Assembly (NCBI GenBank): GCA_051881775.1
Contig: JBJEQN010000116.1
Location: 1 to 32,870, forward strand
Direction: 5' to 3'
From: UMGS363 sp051881775
GTDB taxonomy: Bacteria; Bacillota; Clostridia; Oscillospirales; Ruminococcaceae
DNA length: 32,870 nt
Positions within the stretch are counted from its first letter, which is position 1. Every line of letters starts with the position of its first letter. Made by a program: the position numbers and the translations under genes. Positions 25,211 through 32,870 of the stretch are shown here, in pieces. The notes beneath the pieces were generated by a model that was not told the DNA's origin, did no database searches, and saw only the letters and a program-made list of their open reading frames with translations.

Positions 25211-26482
25211 ATGGTTATAAAAACTCCGCCTATGGGCTGGAACAGCTGGGACTGCTACGGAGCAGCCGTAAACGAGGAAATTGTCCGACAGAATGCAGAG
25301 TACATGGCAAAAAATTTGAAACAATACGGCTGGGAATACATAGTTGTTGATATACAATGGTATGAACCGAACGCCGTAACACATGAATATAATCCGTTTG
25401 CCGATTTGTGCATGGACGAGTATTCAAGGCTTATTCCGGCAGAAAACAGGTTTCCTTCATCGGCAGGCGGAAAAGGATTCGCTCCTCTCGCCGAATATGT
25501 TCATTCACTTGGACTGAAATTCGGAATACATATTATGAGAGGAATTCCACGTCATGCAGTTCATAGAAATACTCCCATAAAGGGAACGGATAAAACTGCA
25601 CGTCAGATTGCCAAAACATCAAGTATTTGTTCGTGGAATACAGATATGTACGGCGTTGACCCGTCAAAAGAGGGCGCAAAGGAATACTATGACAGTATTT
25701 TTGAGCTGTACGCTTCATGGGGCGTAGATTTCATAAAGTGCGACGATATATGCAGAGAGCTTCCACACGAAGAATCGGAGCTTATCATGCTGAGCGAAGC
25801 GCTTCACAGCTGTGGAAGGGATATGATATTAAGCCTTTCGCCCGGACCTGCACAACTTGAAAAGGCTGAACTGTATAAGCAGATTTCAAATATGTGGCGT
25901 ATTACCGATGATTTCTGGGACAAATGGGAGCTTCTTTACGCTATGTTTGAACGGGCTGAAAAATGGTGTACTCACACGGGAACAGGACATTGGCCCGATG
26001 CGGATATGCTGCCCATAGGACCTATCAAGCAGGACTGGAACAAATCAATCCGAACAGATTTTACGCATGATGAGCAGATCACAATGCTTACGCTATGGAG
26101 CATATTCCGTTCTCCTCTTATGATTGGCGGAGAAATGACAGGCTTTGACGATTTCACACTTGGTTTGGTCACTAACGAACGTATTATCGAAATGAATAAA
26201 AACGCACGGCATTCTCATCAGGTATGGCGGCGTAATATTGACGGAAATGAGTATATTCTCTGGACTGCGGTATGCTCCGAGGGAGGACAGTATGCAGCTG
26301 TTTTCAATACGGGCAGCAATGACGGTACTGTAAAAATAAAGCTTTCCGACATGGAGATATACAATGATGCATCGGCTATTGAACTCTGGTCGGGAGTACA
26401 ACAGGATATACACGACGAATTTGAGGTCAAACTCAATTCTCACGGTGCTAAGGCATATAAAATTTATACAAAAGGAGAGTAA
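25211..26482 (+). CDS. GH27 alpha-galactosidase-like enzyme
   Basis: 423 aa with the GH27 opening TPPMGWNSWDCYG (5-17). The nucleophile is D178 in FIKCDDI, and the acid/base in WRITDDFWD (D233 or D234). A C-terminal beta-sandwich runs from about 335 on. No signal peptide, so it acts in the cytoplasm. It likely removes alpha-galactose, or beta-L-arabinopyranose, from oligosaccharides; GH27 contains both activities. The RBS is AAAGGGGG, just after the MITE. A sugar-binding lipoprotein starts four bases after its stop, making them one operon. Confidence 0.9.
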   Translation: MVIKTPPMGWNSWDCYGAAVNEEIVRQNAEYMAKNLKQYGWEYIVVDIQWYEPNAVTHEYNPFADLCMDEYSRLIPAENRFPSSAGGKGFAPLAEYVHSLGLKFGIHIMRGIPRHAVHRNTPIKGTDKTARQIAKTSSICSWNTDMYGVDPSKEGAKEYYDSIFELYASWGVDFIKCDDICRELPHEESELIMLSEALHSCGRDMILSLSPGPAQLEKAELYKQISNMWRITDDFWDKWELLYAMFERAEKWCTHTGTGHWPDADMLPIGPIKQDWNKSIRTDFTHDEQITMLTLWSIFRSPLMIGGEMTGFDDFTLGLVTNERIIEMNKNARHSHQVWRRNIDGNEYILWTAVCSEGGQYAAVFNTGSNDGTVKIKLSDMEIYNDASAIELWSGVQQDIHDEFEVKLNSHGAKAYKIYTKGE

Positions 26483-26486
26483 AATT

Positions 26487-27860
26487 ATGGAGTATAAAAA
26501 AATTATTGCAGGAATAACGGCTGTTACACTTATTGTTTCTCTGACTGCCTGCGGTACTGAAACAGAGGAGTCTGTTTCCACTATTACGACAACAGAAGCT
26601 ACGGTGTGGACAGGAGATAATATTGAGGTCGAGGCTTTGGAAGAATCATCGACAGTTGATGTTGACATTGAGGGCAAAACATTAAAGTGGCTCGGATTCT
26701 ATGACCTTAATCCAACAAATGATTCTCCAGAAAGAAGTCCCGAGCTTGCATTGTTTGAAGATACATACGGAGCAAAGATCGAATATATTCCCACAACCTC
26801 CGACGCTGCTTATGACGAACTTGCAACGTCAATTCTGAGCGGTGATTCTCCCGATATTTTCGTGTATGCATGGAGAGTGTTCCCATGCGATATTGCAAAA
26901 GGACAATTTCAGCCTATTGACAGCCTTATTGACTGGACTGACCCTAAATGGGCTGATGTAAAGGATGTTGCCGACCAATTTATATACAAAGGAGAGCATT
27001 ACATCGCCCCCTTAAGCTATTCGTTTAACGATACTCAGGTGCTTATGTACAATAAGACGACTATGGAAAACGAAGGCTTTGACGATCCCTATGAATTATA
27101 TCTCAAGGGAGAATGGGATTGGGATAAATTCACAAGCATGATGAAAGAGTATGTGGAAAACGGAGAGAACCGTTATGGAATTGGCGGCTGGTGGGCAAAT
27201 GCACTTGTTTTTACAAGCGGTGAAACTGTTGTAACATATGACGGAGAAAAATTTACAAATAACATCAATAGTGGAGCAATTGAGCGTGCTCAGTTTGTAA
27301 TTGAAGACATTTGCAGAAATAATCTGGTAAAATTGGGCTGGATACCCGGAGAGGCTGCCTTCGTTGATGATGATTTGCTGTTTTATTCTATGGGAACATG
27401 GGCATATAATGCAGCTGCACTTTCCTGCCCCAATGATGTTATTCAGATAGTTCCGTTCCCCAAGGATCCTCAAAATGATAATTACTATGTTTCAAACAAG
27501 CTTAATGCATATATGTGGGTCAAAGGCTCGGAAAACGGCGACTGCGTAAAAGCATGGCTTGACTGCAACAGGATCGTAAACTATGAGGATAAATATAAGC
27601 AGGCAACTAAAGATAAATTCCTTGCAAACAATGCAGGCTGGACATCGGAAATGTATGATACTGCAATGAGCCTTCATGACAAAACAAAGTTTATTCAAGG
27701 CTACGATTACGGTTATGGCATAAGTTCAGAAATGGAGCTTACATTTATGCCTGCAATTTATCAGGGTATAGCAGATCAGATGTTTGAAAGCTGGGTTCAG
27801 GCTCGTGAAGAATGTTCAGGTATCATTGATGAAGAAATCAAGGTTTATAACGATAATTAA
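26487..27860 (+). CDS. Sugar-binding lipoprotein (ABC transporter substrate-binding)
   Basis: 457 aa from ATG 26487, chosen for the lipoprotein signal peptide (Lys-rich start, hydrophobic core, lipobox LTAC with C22) and the AAAGGAGAG RBS. After a Thr/Glu-rich linker (23-55) the body is a type 1 extracellular solute-binding domain with aromatic, acidic sugar-site segments such as GEWDWDKF and GIGGWWANAL. It would bind oligosaccharides outside the cell. No permease or ATPase follows: the operon ends at a terminator, so it must share a transporter encoded elsewhere. Confidence 0.88.
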   Translation: MEYKKIIAGITAVTLIVSLTACGTETEESVSTITTTEATVWTGDNIEVEALEESSTVDVDIEGKTLKWLGFYDLNPTNDSPERSPELALFEDTYGAKIEYIPTTSDAAYDELATSILSGDSPDIFVYAWRVFPCDIAKGQFQPIDSLIDWTDPKWADVKDVADQFIYKGEHYIAPLSYSFNDTQVLMYNKTTMENEGFDDPYELYLKGEWDWDKFTSMMKEYVENGENRYGIGGWWANALVFTSGETVVTYDGEKFTNNINSGAIERAQFVIEDICRNNLVKLGWIPGEAAFVDDDLLFYSMGTWAYNAAALSCPNDVIQIVPFPKDPQNDNYYVSNKLNAYMWVKGSENGDCVKAWLDCNRIVNYEDKYKQATKDKFLANNAGWTSEMYDTAMSLHDKTKFIQGYDYGYGISSEMELTFMPAIYQGIADQMFESWVQAREECSGIIDEEIKVYNDN

Positions 27861-27927
27861 GTGATGCACTTAAAATTCTATATACAAAAGCAAATTTTTC
27901 ATTCAAATTCTTCCTTCAAAGCAAAAA

Positions 27928-27957
27928 GGGCTGTTCGCTGCAACAGCCCATTTTGTT
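27928..27957 (+). terminator. Terminator of GH27/lipoprotein operon
   Basis: GGGCTGTT (27928-27935) pairs with AACAGCCC (27942-27949), followed by TTTTGTTT. Confidence 0.85.
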
Positions 27958-28129
27958 TGGGTGGGGCGGTTAGAGGGAATTCTCTCGGGCACAGAATGAT
28001 ATTAAAGTCTGAAATGGTTGTTTTTCTTGTATCTCGCGCTGAAAATTACTATCTTTATATCACTTATATCTATGCACAACGTTATATCAAAGCAGTAAAA
28101 ACAAGTGAATATTCCCTTATAATACAGAG
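27958..28129. other. Gene-free spacer
   Basis: No convincing gene, RNA or repeat. An open frame in this stretch lacks a RBS and family features. A TTATAAT box at 28118-28124 could be an unassigned promoter. Confidence 0.35.
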
Positions 28130-28174
28130 CAAGGCGTACATCATACCATAACGGTAAGGTGTACGCCTTGTTTT
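28130..28174. terminator. Long hairpin, likely terminator of the DUF6076 side
   Basis: Eleven-base perfect arms (28130-28140, 28160-28170) enclose a small inner stem TACC/GGTA. The T-run (TTTT) is on the plus strand. It lies directly after the DUF6076 stop, so it may act on converging transcripts. Confidence 0.5.
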
Positions 28175-29261
28175 ATGTACTCTTGTCAATTTTTGCTTTT
28201 AGCCGTTTTGAGAGATCCTGCAAATCCTGACAAGCATCAAAGCACATCTGATTGTATCGGTCAATATCTTTGGTACTGCTGCCTGCGGTCAGACCGCCCT
28301 TGAAAGCCCGAATTTTCTCACGCCGTTCGTCAAACGCCTTGTTGTATTTCTCTAAAAGATCGGGATACCCGGAGAGCTTCTTGCGGTAGCTCCTGCATTT
28401 GTTATCGAAATTGAAATAGGCTTCTTTTATCGGATCAGCCATAGCACGTTTCTTGTAATCATCGTTCGCCTTGTATAACCGCTCCTTTTTGCAAGTTGGC
28501 CTGCCGCAGGTCAGCGAAGCATTTGACCTTTTGGTAATCATAAGCTGTCCGCAGTTTTCGCAGTTAGTGATAAGTCTGCCTGCATCGGACATAATATCGG
28601 AGTAAATATCAAGCAAAGTGAGAATGGAGTCGTTTGCCACATAAAGGCTAATGTTTCTGTCATCGTCGTGTACCCTGTAAAGAGAACTGTCCAAAATGTC
28701 ATTGCTGCTCCGTATAGCGGTTAGTATATCGAAAATATTCGATGCCCTTGCCGAAATGAACGGACGAAAGATTTTCTCGCTATCCGCCTTGAACAATTCA
28801 ATATATTTTTCCGCACGATCGTGGTTGCCCTTTACGGACAACCCGATTTTTTTATTGAAATCACGCTGATGAAACTTGAATTTACTGAATAAAAAATAGA
28901 TTATATAGTTTTTAACGATATTGGCGTATTCGGACATATCGTAATACTCCGACAGCTCCTCAAGGACACAGTTGCAGCTGCCGTCACATAATGCGTCCGC
29001 ATTGCACAGCTTTTCACTCAGAGCAATAATCTCGTTAAGCTCATATTTTACCTTCATAAGGCGGTTTATGTCCTTAACAAGATTTCCTGCCTTGTTGCTA
29101 TGCCGCATAAGTCCCTTTGGAGCTTTCATAGGACAACCGCCATAAGCCCAAGCCTTAATATCGGCAGGAGTACCGACAATATATGTTTCCGTATCCTCGG
29201 AAAAGTCAACGATTATGCCCACAGAAGCAATGTCGGCACAGCACTCAAACAAATCTATCAT
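28173..29261 (-). CDS. DUF6076 protein with zinc-ribbon
   Basis: 362 aa from ATG 29261, chosen because AAAGGTG lies about 11 bases upstream; an in-frame ATG 30 bases earlier has no RBS. The first half is helical. Residues about 235-265 form a Cys4 zinc ribbon (CENCGQ, then CGRPTCKK). The rest is a charged coiled-coil-like helix pair. DUF6076 occurs widely in Firmicutes, often near integrative elements, but has no known role. Its 5' flanking region is copied at 30345-30521. Confidence 0.75.
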   Translation of the reverse strand: MIDLFECCADIASVGIIVDFSEDTETYIVGTPADIKAWAYGGCPMKAPKGLMRHSNKAGNLVKDINRLMKVKYELNEIIALSEKLCNADALCDGSCNCVLEELSEYYDMSEYANIVKNYIIYFLFSKFKFHQRDFNKKIGLSVKGNHDRAEKYIELFKADSEKIFRPFISARASNIFDILTAIRSSNDILDSSLYRVHDDDRNISLYVANDSILTLLDIYSDIMSDAGRLITNCENCGQLMITKRSNASLTCGRPTCKKERLYKANDDYKKRAMADPIKEAYFNFDNKCRSYRKKLSGYPDLLEKYNKAFDERREKIRAFKGGLTAGSSTKDIDRYNQMCFDACQDLQDLSKRLKAKIDKST

Positions 29262-29426
29262 AACAAATATGCACCTTTCGGAAAAAATCAAACGAAATCC
29301 GACAAATAAATTTTATAGATTTATTATATCATATTTTGCACGTTTCGTCAACGAATAGTACGGATTATCTGTATTTGTTTGATGTTTGCACGCAAGGGTG
29401 TAATGGTTGTAGAAATGCAAAAAAGG
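29248..29426. repeat. Direct repeat copy A (upstream of DUF6076)
   Basis: About 175 bases that match 30345-30521 with small gaps and substitutions. The shared core TTTTGCACGTTTCGTCAACG (20 bases) is identical. It includes the RBS and first codons of the DUF6076 gene. Confidence 0.8.
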
Positions 29427-29448
29427 AGCGTGAGTATTTGCTCACGCT
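29419..29448 (-). terminator. Terminator of the GNAT-like gene
   Basis: AGCGTGAG (29427-29434) pairs with CTCACGCT (29441-29448). On the minus strand a T-run follows. It lies about 40 bases after the gene's stop. Confidence 0.85.
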
Positions 29449-29488
29449 GCCCGATAAATGGTAATTAATCACTTCTTTAAACTGCAAT

Positions 29489-30247
29489 TTATAAAGTAAA
29501 TGTCCAGCCATTATACTTTAAAACTTTAGGGTTTGGATTTTTATAATTTGGATCTTCAAACTTTAAGTATCTTAAAATCAAATCATCTATTTTTATTACA
29601 AGGCATTCTAAATCTTTACTATAGCTATCTCTTAGACAAGCCATATCATCCATTCTTTCAAATCCCATTGTTTTATAGTATTTCTCAAGATCACCTGTTT
29701 CATTATCAGCACAGAAAAGAATTAAATATTGAAATCCAACCTTCTCAGCAACATCCAACACTATTGGAACAATATACTTGTAAAAGACAAACTGTCCAAC
29801 GTTATATGAACAACTATTATAATTTACTTTCCATGATTTTACTTTATTTTTATAACGATCATTTATACATAATTGAGGTATTTCTATTACCGGAACAACA
29901 GAAGTCACCTCAATTTTATCATCATCAATATGATATTCTCCTTTTTCGGAATTATATATTATTCCACCTATGTTTTTCTTATTACACTTTATTGTTGCTC
30001 CCATTTGAAGAGAAAAATACATAACGATGTCTTCATCATCTAGAATAACATAGAAAGCTCTGTAATTATTTGATTCTTCAGTTCTAGCATGATAATGCAA
30101 ATAATGACCTAACCCTTGATTCTTTTCAGACAGAAAATGTTCAATTTGAACTTTTATGTTGTTATTATCAGACACCTGTTTTAAACGTTTACAAGTAAAG
30201 TTATCAACATTTAGTTCCTTTCTTTTGGACATTGGTTTTACTCTCAT
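29489..30247 (-). CDS. AT-rich GNAT-like protein (cargo gene)
   Basis: 252 aa with a strong AT bias against its neighbours, suggesting foreign origin. Residues 120-202 look like a GNAT acetyltransferase: strand IEIPQLCIND, then a helix region around 150-170, strand FQYLILFCAD and the terminal YYKTMGFERM. The classical acetyl-CoA loop (Arg/Gln-x-x-Gly-x-Gly/Ala) is not obvious, so activity is uncertain. The N-terminal 115 residues have no recognised family. It has its own promoter, RBS (AGGAG) and terminator, like a self-contained cassette. No antitoxin-like gene sits beside it. Confidence 0.55.
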   Translation of the reverse strand: MRVKPMSKRKELNVDNFTCKRLKQVSDNNNIKVQIEHFLSEKNQGLGHYLHYHARTEESNNYRAFYVILDDEDIVMYFSLQMGATIKCNKKNIGGIIYNSEKGEYHIDDDKIEVTSVVPVIEIPQLCINDRYKNKVKSWKVNYNSCSYNVGQFVFYKYIVPIVLDVAEKVGFQYLILFCADNETGDLEKYYKTMGFERMDDMACLRDSYSKDLECLVIKIDDLILRYLKFEDPNYKNPNPKVLKYNGWTFTL

Positions 30248-30306
30248 TTATAATCTCCTAATAGAAAATCCGATTTATTGAGCAGATAAACTACTCAATT
30301 TATTCC

Positions 30307-30335
30307 ATTATACCCCATATTATAAATATAGTCAA
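30307..30335 (-). promoter_or_regulatory. Promoter of GNAT-like gene
   Basis: On the minus strand TTGACT (30335-30330) and TATAAT (30312-30307) are separated by 17 bases, 60 bases before the start codon. Confidence 0.8.
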
Positions 30336-30344
30336 GGGGATATT

Positions 30345-30521
30345 AAACAGATTTATCATAACAAATACGCCCCTTTCAGAAAAATTCAAATGAAATCCTC
30401 CAAAAAAATTTTATAGAATTTATATATCACGTTTTGCACGTTTCGTCAACGGGTAGTACGGAATTATATGTATTTGTATGATATTTGCACGCATAGGCTT
30501 AATGAGTTGCTCGAAGCAAAA
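30345..30521. repeat. Direct repeat copy B (upstream of par operon)
   Basis: Second copy of the 29248-29426 sequence. It even keeps a start codon and first codons like DUF6076 (Met-Ile-Asn-Leu-Phe on the minus strand), then breaks off. The par operon begins about 100 bases downstream. Confidence 0.8.
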
Positions 30522-30623
30522 AGAATGAGGTCAAAACGGCGTTTTCGGAAAAATTTGATATATAATGGGAGCAGGCTCAGGGAAAATCCGAGAGCTGAAC
30601 AAAAGAAAATGGAGGTGCTGCTA

Positions 30624-30824
30624 ATGAACAGCAGAGAAAATCTGCCGATGATGTTATCGGCAAACGACATTCAGACAATGGGCTTCACCCGTACTATGGC
30701 GTACAATATCCTTAATCGTGAGGACGTGCCTGTTGTGAAAATCGGCAGTCGGAAGTTTATTCAGAGGGATAAGTTTTTCGACTGGCTGGACAGTAAGGAG
30801 GATATAGAAAATGATAAAGTATAA
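30624..30824 (+). CDS. Excisionase-type HTH protein
   Basis: 66 aa. A MerR/excisionase-like helix-turn-helix: MLSANDIQTMGFTRTMAYNI and then VPVVKIGSRKFIQRDKFFDWL, the usual helix-wing order. The start at 30624 is set by the TGGAGGTG RBS; the frame is open further upstream but without RBS. It overlaps the ParM gene by 14 bases. Possibly the operon's own regulator or an Xis-like factor. Confidence 0.8.
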   Translation: MNSRENLPMMLSANDIQTMGFTRTMAYNILNREDVPVVKIGSRKFIQRDKFFDWLDSKEDIENDKV

Positions 30825-31752
30825 CGACACATACATAATCGGCATCGACCATGGTTATGGAAATCTCAAAACCGCCAATACAGTTACAGCATCGGGAGTA
30901 AAGGTGCATGACATTGAGCCGCCTTTCAAGAAGGAGCTTCTCGAATACGACGGAAAATTCATCTGTATCGGAGAGAATCACAAGTCCTTCACAGCGGACA
31001 AGACCACGGATATGGATAACTATTACCTCACCCTTTATGGGATCGGCAAGGAATTGTCCCTTGCGGGAATCACAGAAGCGAATGTTCATCTCGCTGTCGG
31101 ACTTCCGCTTATGTGGTATTCGGAGCAGCGTGACAGATTTTCCGAGTATATGTTGCAGAACGAAAATGTGGAATTTATCTACAATAACAAGAGGTACAGC
31201 GTTCATATCGAGGGCGTTTCGGTTTATCCGCAGGGATATTGTGCGGTGTATGACAGGCTCAAAGACATGAGCGGCGTTAATATGATAGCCGACATCGGAA
31301 ATGGAACGATGAACATTATGAAAGTCATCGACCACAAGGTCATCACCGACAGCTGCCGTACAGAAAAGCTGGGAGTAGAAAAGTGTGTGATTGAGATACG
31401 AAATGCTCTTATGAACAAGTTTCACGAGGACATTGACGAGAGCATCATCAAAAAGTTTCTTATGAAAACGGAGCAGGAGCTTCCGCAGGATTATGAAAAC
31501 GTAATGAGATATTGTACCGAAGAATACTGCAAGAGCATACTCAATGCCCTTTACAAATACGATTACAATTCCCGATTGATGAAGCTCTATGTGGTAGGCG
31601 GCGGAGCAGTTGTGATGAATAATCACAATGTAAATCCTCCTGGTGCAACATTCATCACCGATGTTTGTGCAAACGCAAAGGGATATGAATGTCAGGCAAA
31701 GAGAAAGCTGAGGAAGGGTGCAAATGATAAAGACAACAAATCTCAGGCTTAA
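30811..31752 (+). CDS. ParM/StbA actin-like segregation ATPase
   Basis: 313 aa of the actin fold. Phosphate-1 motif GIDHGYGNLKT (residues 10-20), phosphate-2 IADIGNGTMNI (about 158-168), and adenosine motif LYVVGGGAVVM near 265-275. Such proteins form filaments that push plasmid copies apart. RBS AAGGAGG, ATG 30811. Downstream are a ParR-like adaptor and a repeat field, giving a full type II partition arrangement. Found on plasmids and on some integrated elements, so this part may be mobile or formerly plasmid-borne. Confidence 0.9.
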   Translation: MIKYNDTYIIGIDHGYGNLKTANTVTASGVKVHDIEPPFKKELLEYDGKFICIGENHKSFTADKTTDMDNYYLTLYGIGKELSLAGITEANVHLAVGLPLMWYSEQRDRFSEYMLQNENVEFIYNNKRYSVHIEGVSVYPQGYCAVYDRLKDMSGVNMIADIGNGTMNIMKVIDHKVITDSCRTEKLGVEKCVIEIRNALMNKFHEDIDESIIKKFLMKTEQELPQDYENVMRYCTEEYCKSILNALYKYDYNSRLMKLYVVGGGAVVMNNHNVNPPGATFITDVCANAKGYECQAKRKLRKGANDKDNKSQA

Positions 31753-32086
31753 TCTGGACAAGCCCGACCACAGAAAAGCCTATGACATTCTGAAAAGCTC
31801 CGATATGAGTTATTCAAATACAATCGTGGCTGCACTTATCTCATTTTCGGAAAATGAGGAAAATCGTAAAACGCTTCTTGACGGAATAAGAAAAATCGTC
31901 AGGGAGGAAATCGGCACATTTTTTCAAAATGCAGATTCCGAACAGATAGCCGTTTCTGCTGAAATTACAAATTCCGAAAAGACTGCCGATAAGGAAATTC
32001 CGAAAAATGATGATTTCGATAATACCGCAGATTCCGATTTTGATGAAAATGAAGATTTCGTTGATGATGATTTTCTTGAAATGTGA
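31724..32086 (+). CDS. ParR-like adaptor protein
   Basis: 120 aa from ATG 31724, chosen for the AAGGG site upstream; a GTG six bases earlier is possible. The N-terminal part (LRLNLDKPDHRKAYDIL, then a YSNTIVAAL helix) resembles a ribbon-helix-helix DNA-binding unit. The rest is acidic, ending in Asp/Glu repeats that could contact the ParM filament. It overlaps the ParM gene by 29 bases. The role is inferred from place and shape. Confidence 0.7.
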   Translation: MIKTTNLRLNLDKPDHRKAYDILKSSDMSYSNTIVAALISFSENEENRKTLLDGIRKIVREEIGTFFQNADSEQIAVSAEITNSEKTADKEIPKNDDFDNTADSDFDENEDFVDDDFLEM

Positions 32087-32094
32087 GATTTTCG

Positions 32095-32367
32095 TCAAGT
32101 GGTATGACTTTTTTCAAGGTGGTATGACTTCAAAATCCCACTGTTTTGGTATCAGCTTCAAAAACAGGCTGAAATGGAGCTGAAAAGTTGGTATCGGAAC
32201 GAGGGGTATTTGAAGCCAATAGAAAAGTGGTGCTGATATGGGGCAGAAATAGAGCCAATAAAGTGGTATGAAAAATGCCCCATACTAACGCCAATATCGG
32301 CAGTGGCTTTAAAAAACAATGCTTTTGGTATCAACAAATTATGTTGCCTGTTGGTATCAGCTTCAAA
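32095..32367. repeat. Repeat field, candidate parC centromere
   Basis: About 270 gene-free bases with the word GGTAT at least eight times. TGGTATGACTT occurs twice, 20 bases apart (32100-32110, 32120-32130). TTGGTATCAGCTTCAAA occurs twice (32146-32162, 32351-32367). GCCAATA occurs three times (about 32214, 32254, 32290). Ordered same-direction repeats next to parM/parR fit a partition centromere. Confidence 0.7.
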
Positions 32368-32380
32368 TCGGAGGTGAAAA

Positions 32381-32870
32381 ATGCGGATAAGCGAATTTTG
32401 CAAAACATTTCAAATTTCACATCAGGCTGTATATGCAAAAATTCAAAAATATGCAGCGGAGCTGGAGGGGCATATTTCAAAGGATAAGGGAAATGTTCTT
32501 GACCTTGATCCCTTTGCGGTGAACCTTCTGAAACCCAAGAAGGCAAGCTACAAGGCTCTTGATGAACGTAATTATTATCTATTTAAAAAGAATAAAGAAA
32601 TAGTTTCGGAGAACGAGAGTATAAGGGCAGAGCGTGATGAGCTAGCTTCAAAAAAGTCCGATTATGAAGCTGTTATTGAGTTTCTTAAAAAGGAAAACAA
32701 GGAATATGCAGACTCAGTTGCCCTTCTTACGCAGGAATGTGAACGTTACAAGAAGGAATGTGACGATGCTCAGGCACTGTATAAGGTTATGGAAAGCGAG
32801 TTTGACAAGGAAAAAGCGGAGCTTACAGCCGAAATAAAGGAAACAGAGTTTGGTCGGAAGTTACTTGCTT
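32381..32870 (+). CDS. HTH/coiled-coil protein (3' end outside window)
   Basis: At least 163 codons from ATG 32381 (RBS GGAGGTG), still open at the window edge. The N-terminal part (about 1-30) looks like a DNA-binding HTH (EFCKTFQISHQAVYAKIQKY). It is followed by a Lys/Glu-rich coiled coil from about 70 on (for example NKEIVSENESIRAERDEL). It may be a replication or partition accessory protein that binds the repeat field just upstream. No family is recognised. Confidence 0.65.
   Translation, partial: MRISEFCKTFQISHQAVYAKIQKYAAELEGHISKDKGNVLDLDPFAVNLLKPKKASYKALDERNYYLFKKNKEIVSENESIRAERDELASKKSDYEAVIEFLKKENKEYADSVALLTQECERYKKECDDAQALYKVMESEFDKEKAELTAEIKETEFGRKLLA

Noticed and set aside
28021..28151. 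Small plus-strand ORF before DUF6076
   Set aside because: No RBS, no motif and it runs into the hairpin at 28130; listed as spacer instead.
29533..30024. Plus-strand ORF opposite the GNAT-like gene
   Set aside because: Tyr/Leu/His-rich composition typical of the reverse of AT-rich coding DNA; no start signals.
30757..31761. Long minus-strand ORF antisense to ParM
   Set aside because: Cys/His/Ile-rich translation without motifs or RBS; the ParM motifs on the plus strand are clear.
32095..32367. Possible CRISPR array
   Set aside because: The repeated words are short and unevenly spaced, with no constant spacer length and no cas genes nearby; an iteron or centromere field fits better.

Overview
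The window looks like chromosome of a Gram-positive anaerobic Firmicute, most likely a Ruminococcus-type (Oscillospiraceae) gut or rumen bacterium. The reasons are strong AGGAGG-type ribosome sites, tight operons, secreted GH5 glycanases with BIG2 and FN3 domains, GH43 and GH27 glycosidases, a DUF6076 protein and a StbA/ParM segregation locus. No species is claimed. Both ends cut genes: the first CDS probably starts before base 1, and the last runs past base 32870.

Layout. (1) 2-7702 (+) is a tightly packed five-gene operon: SWIM zinc-finger protein, HEAT-like protein, MoxR-type AAA+ ATPase, DUF5682 protein and VWA (MIDAS) protein. It resembles the poorly understood yehL/yehM/yehP/yehQ cluster of enterobacteria and is the most system-like part of the window. 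(2) 7703-9070 is a scar zone: a consensus promoter and RBS drive an ORF interrupted by an in-frame TGA and cut by an element end, followed by a 5'-truncated tyrosine recombinase. (3) 9118-12049 (-) is an operon of two secreted GH5 enzymes, one canonical and one with altered active-site positions. (4) 12234-14403 (-) is an HTH protein plus a membrane Ser/Thr kinase with a duplicated outer domain, behind a near-perfect sigma-A promoter with a palindrome at the predicted start site. (5) 14540-17547 (+) holds a truncated relaxase, a WYL regulator, a zinc-ribbon miniprotein, a decayed second WYL tail and an unknown protein.

(6) 17698-21626 (-) is a six-gene operon: DegV, HAD phosphatase, an unlisted 32-residue membrane peptide, an anchored alpha/beta esterase, a ThuA-like protein and a sugar O-acetyltransferase. 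It faces a divergent TetR regulator (21805-22320), with two palindromes sharing the word TGCGACTT between them. (7) 22399-27860 is a glycan-use region: GH43 and its AraC regulator on the minus strand, then a GH27 and a sugar-binding lipoprotein on the plus strand. A 120-bp hairpin MITE sits in the predicted GH27 leader.

(8) 28173-32870 looks like plasmid or integrative-element backbone. It has a DUF6076 gene (-), an AT-rich GNAT-like cargo gene (-) between two imperfect copies of a roughly 175-bp sequence, then HTH, ParM/StbA, a ParR-like protein, a repeat field resembling a parC centromere, and an HTH/coiled-coil gene (+). The duplicated sequence suggests that the original intergenic region between DUF6076 and the par operon was copied when the cargo gene arrived. 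All function calls rest on motif recognition by eye; no database search was run.
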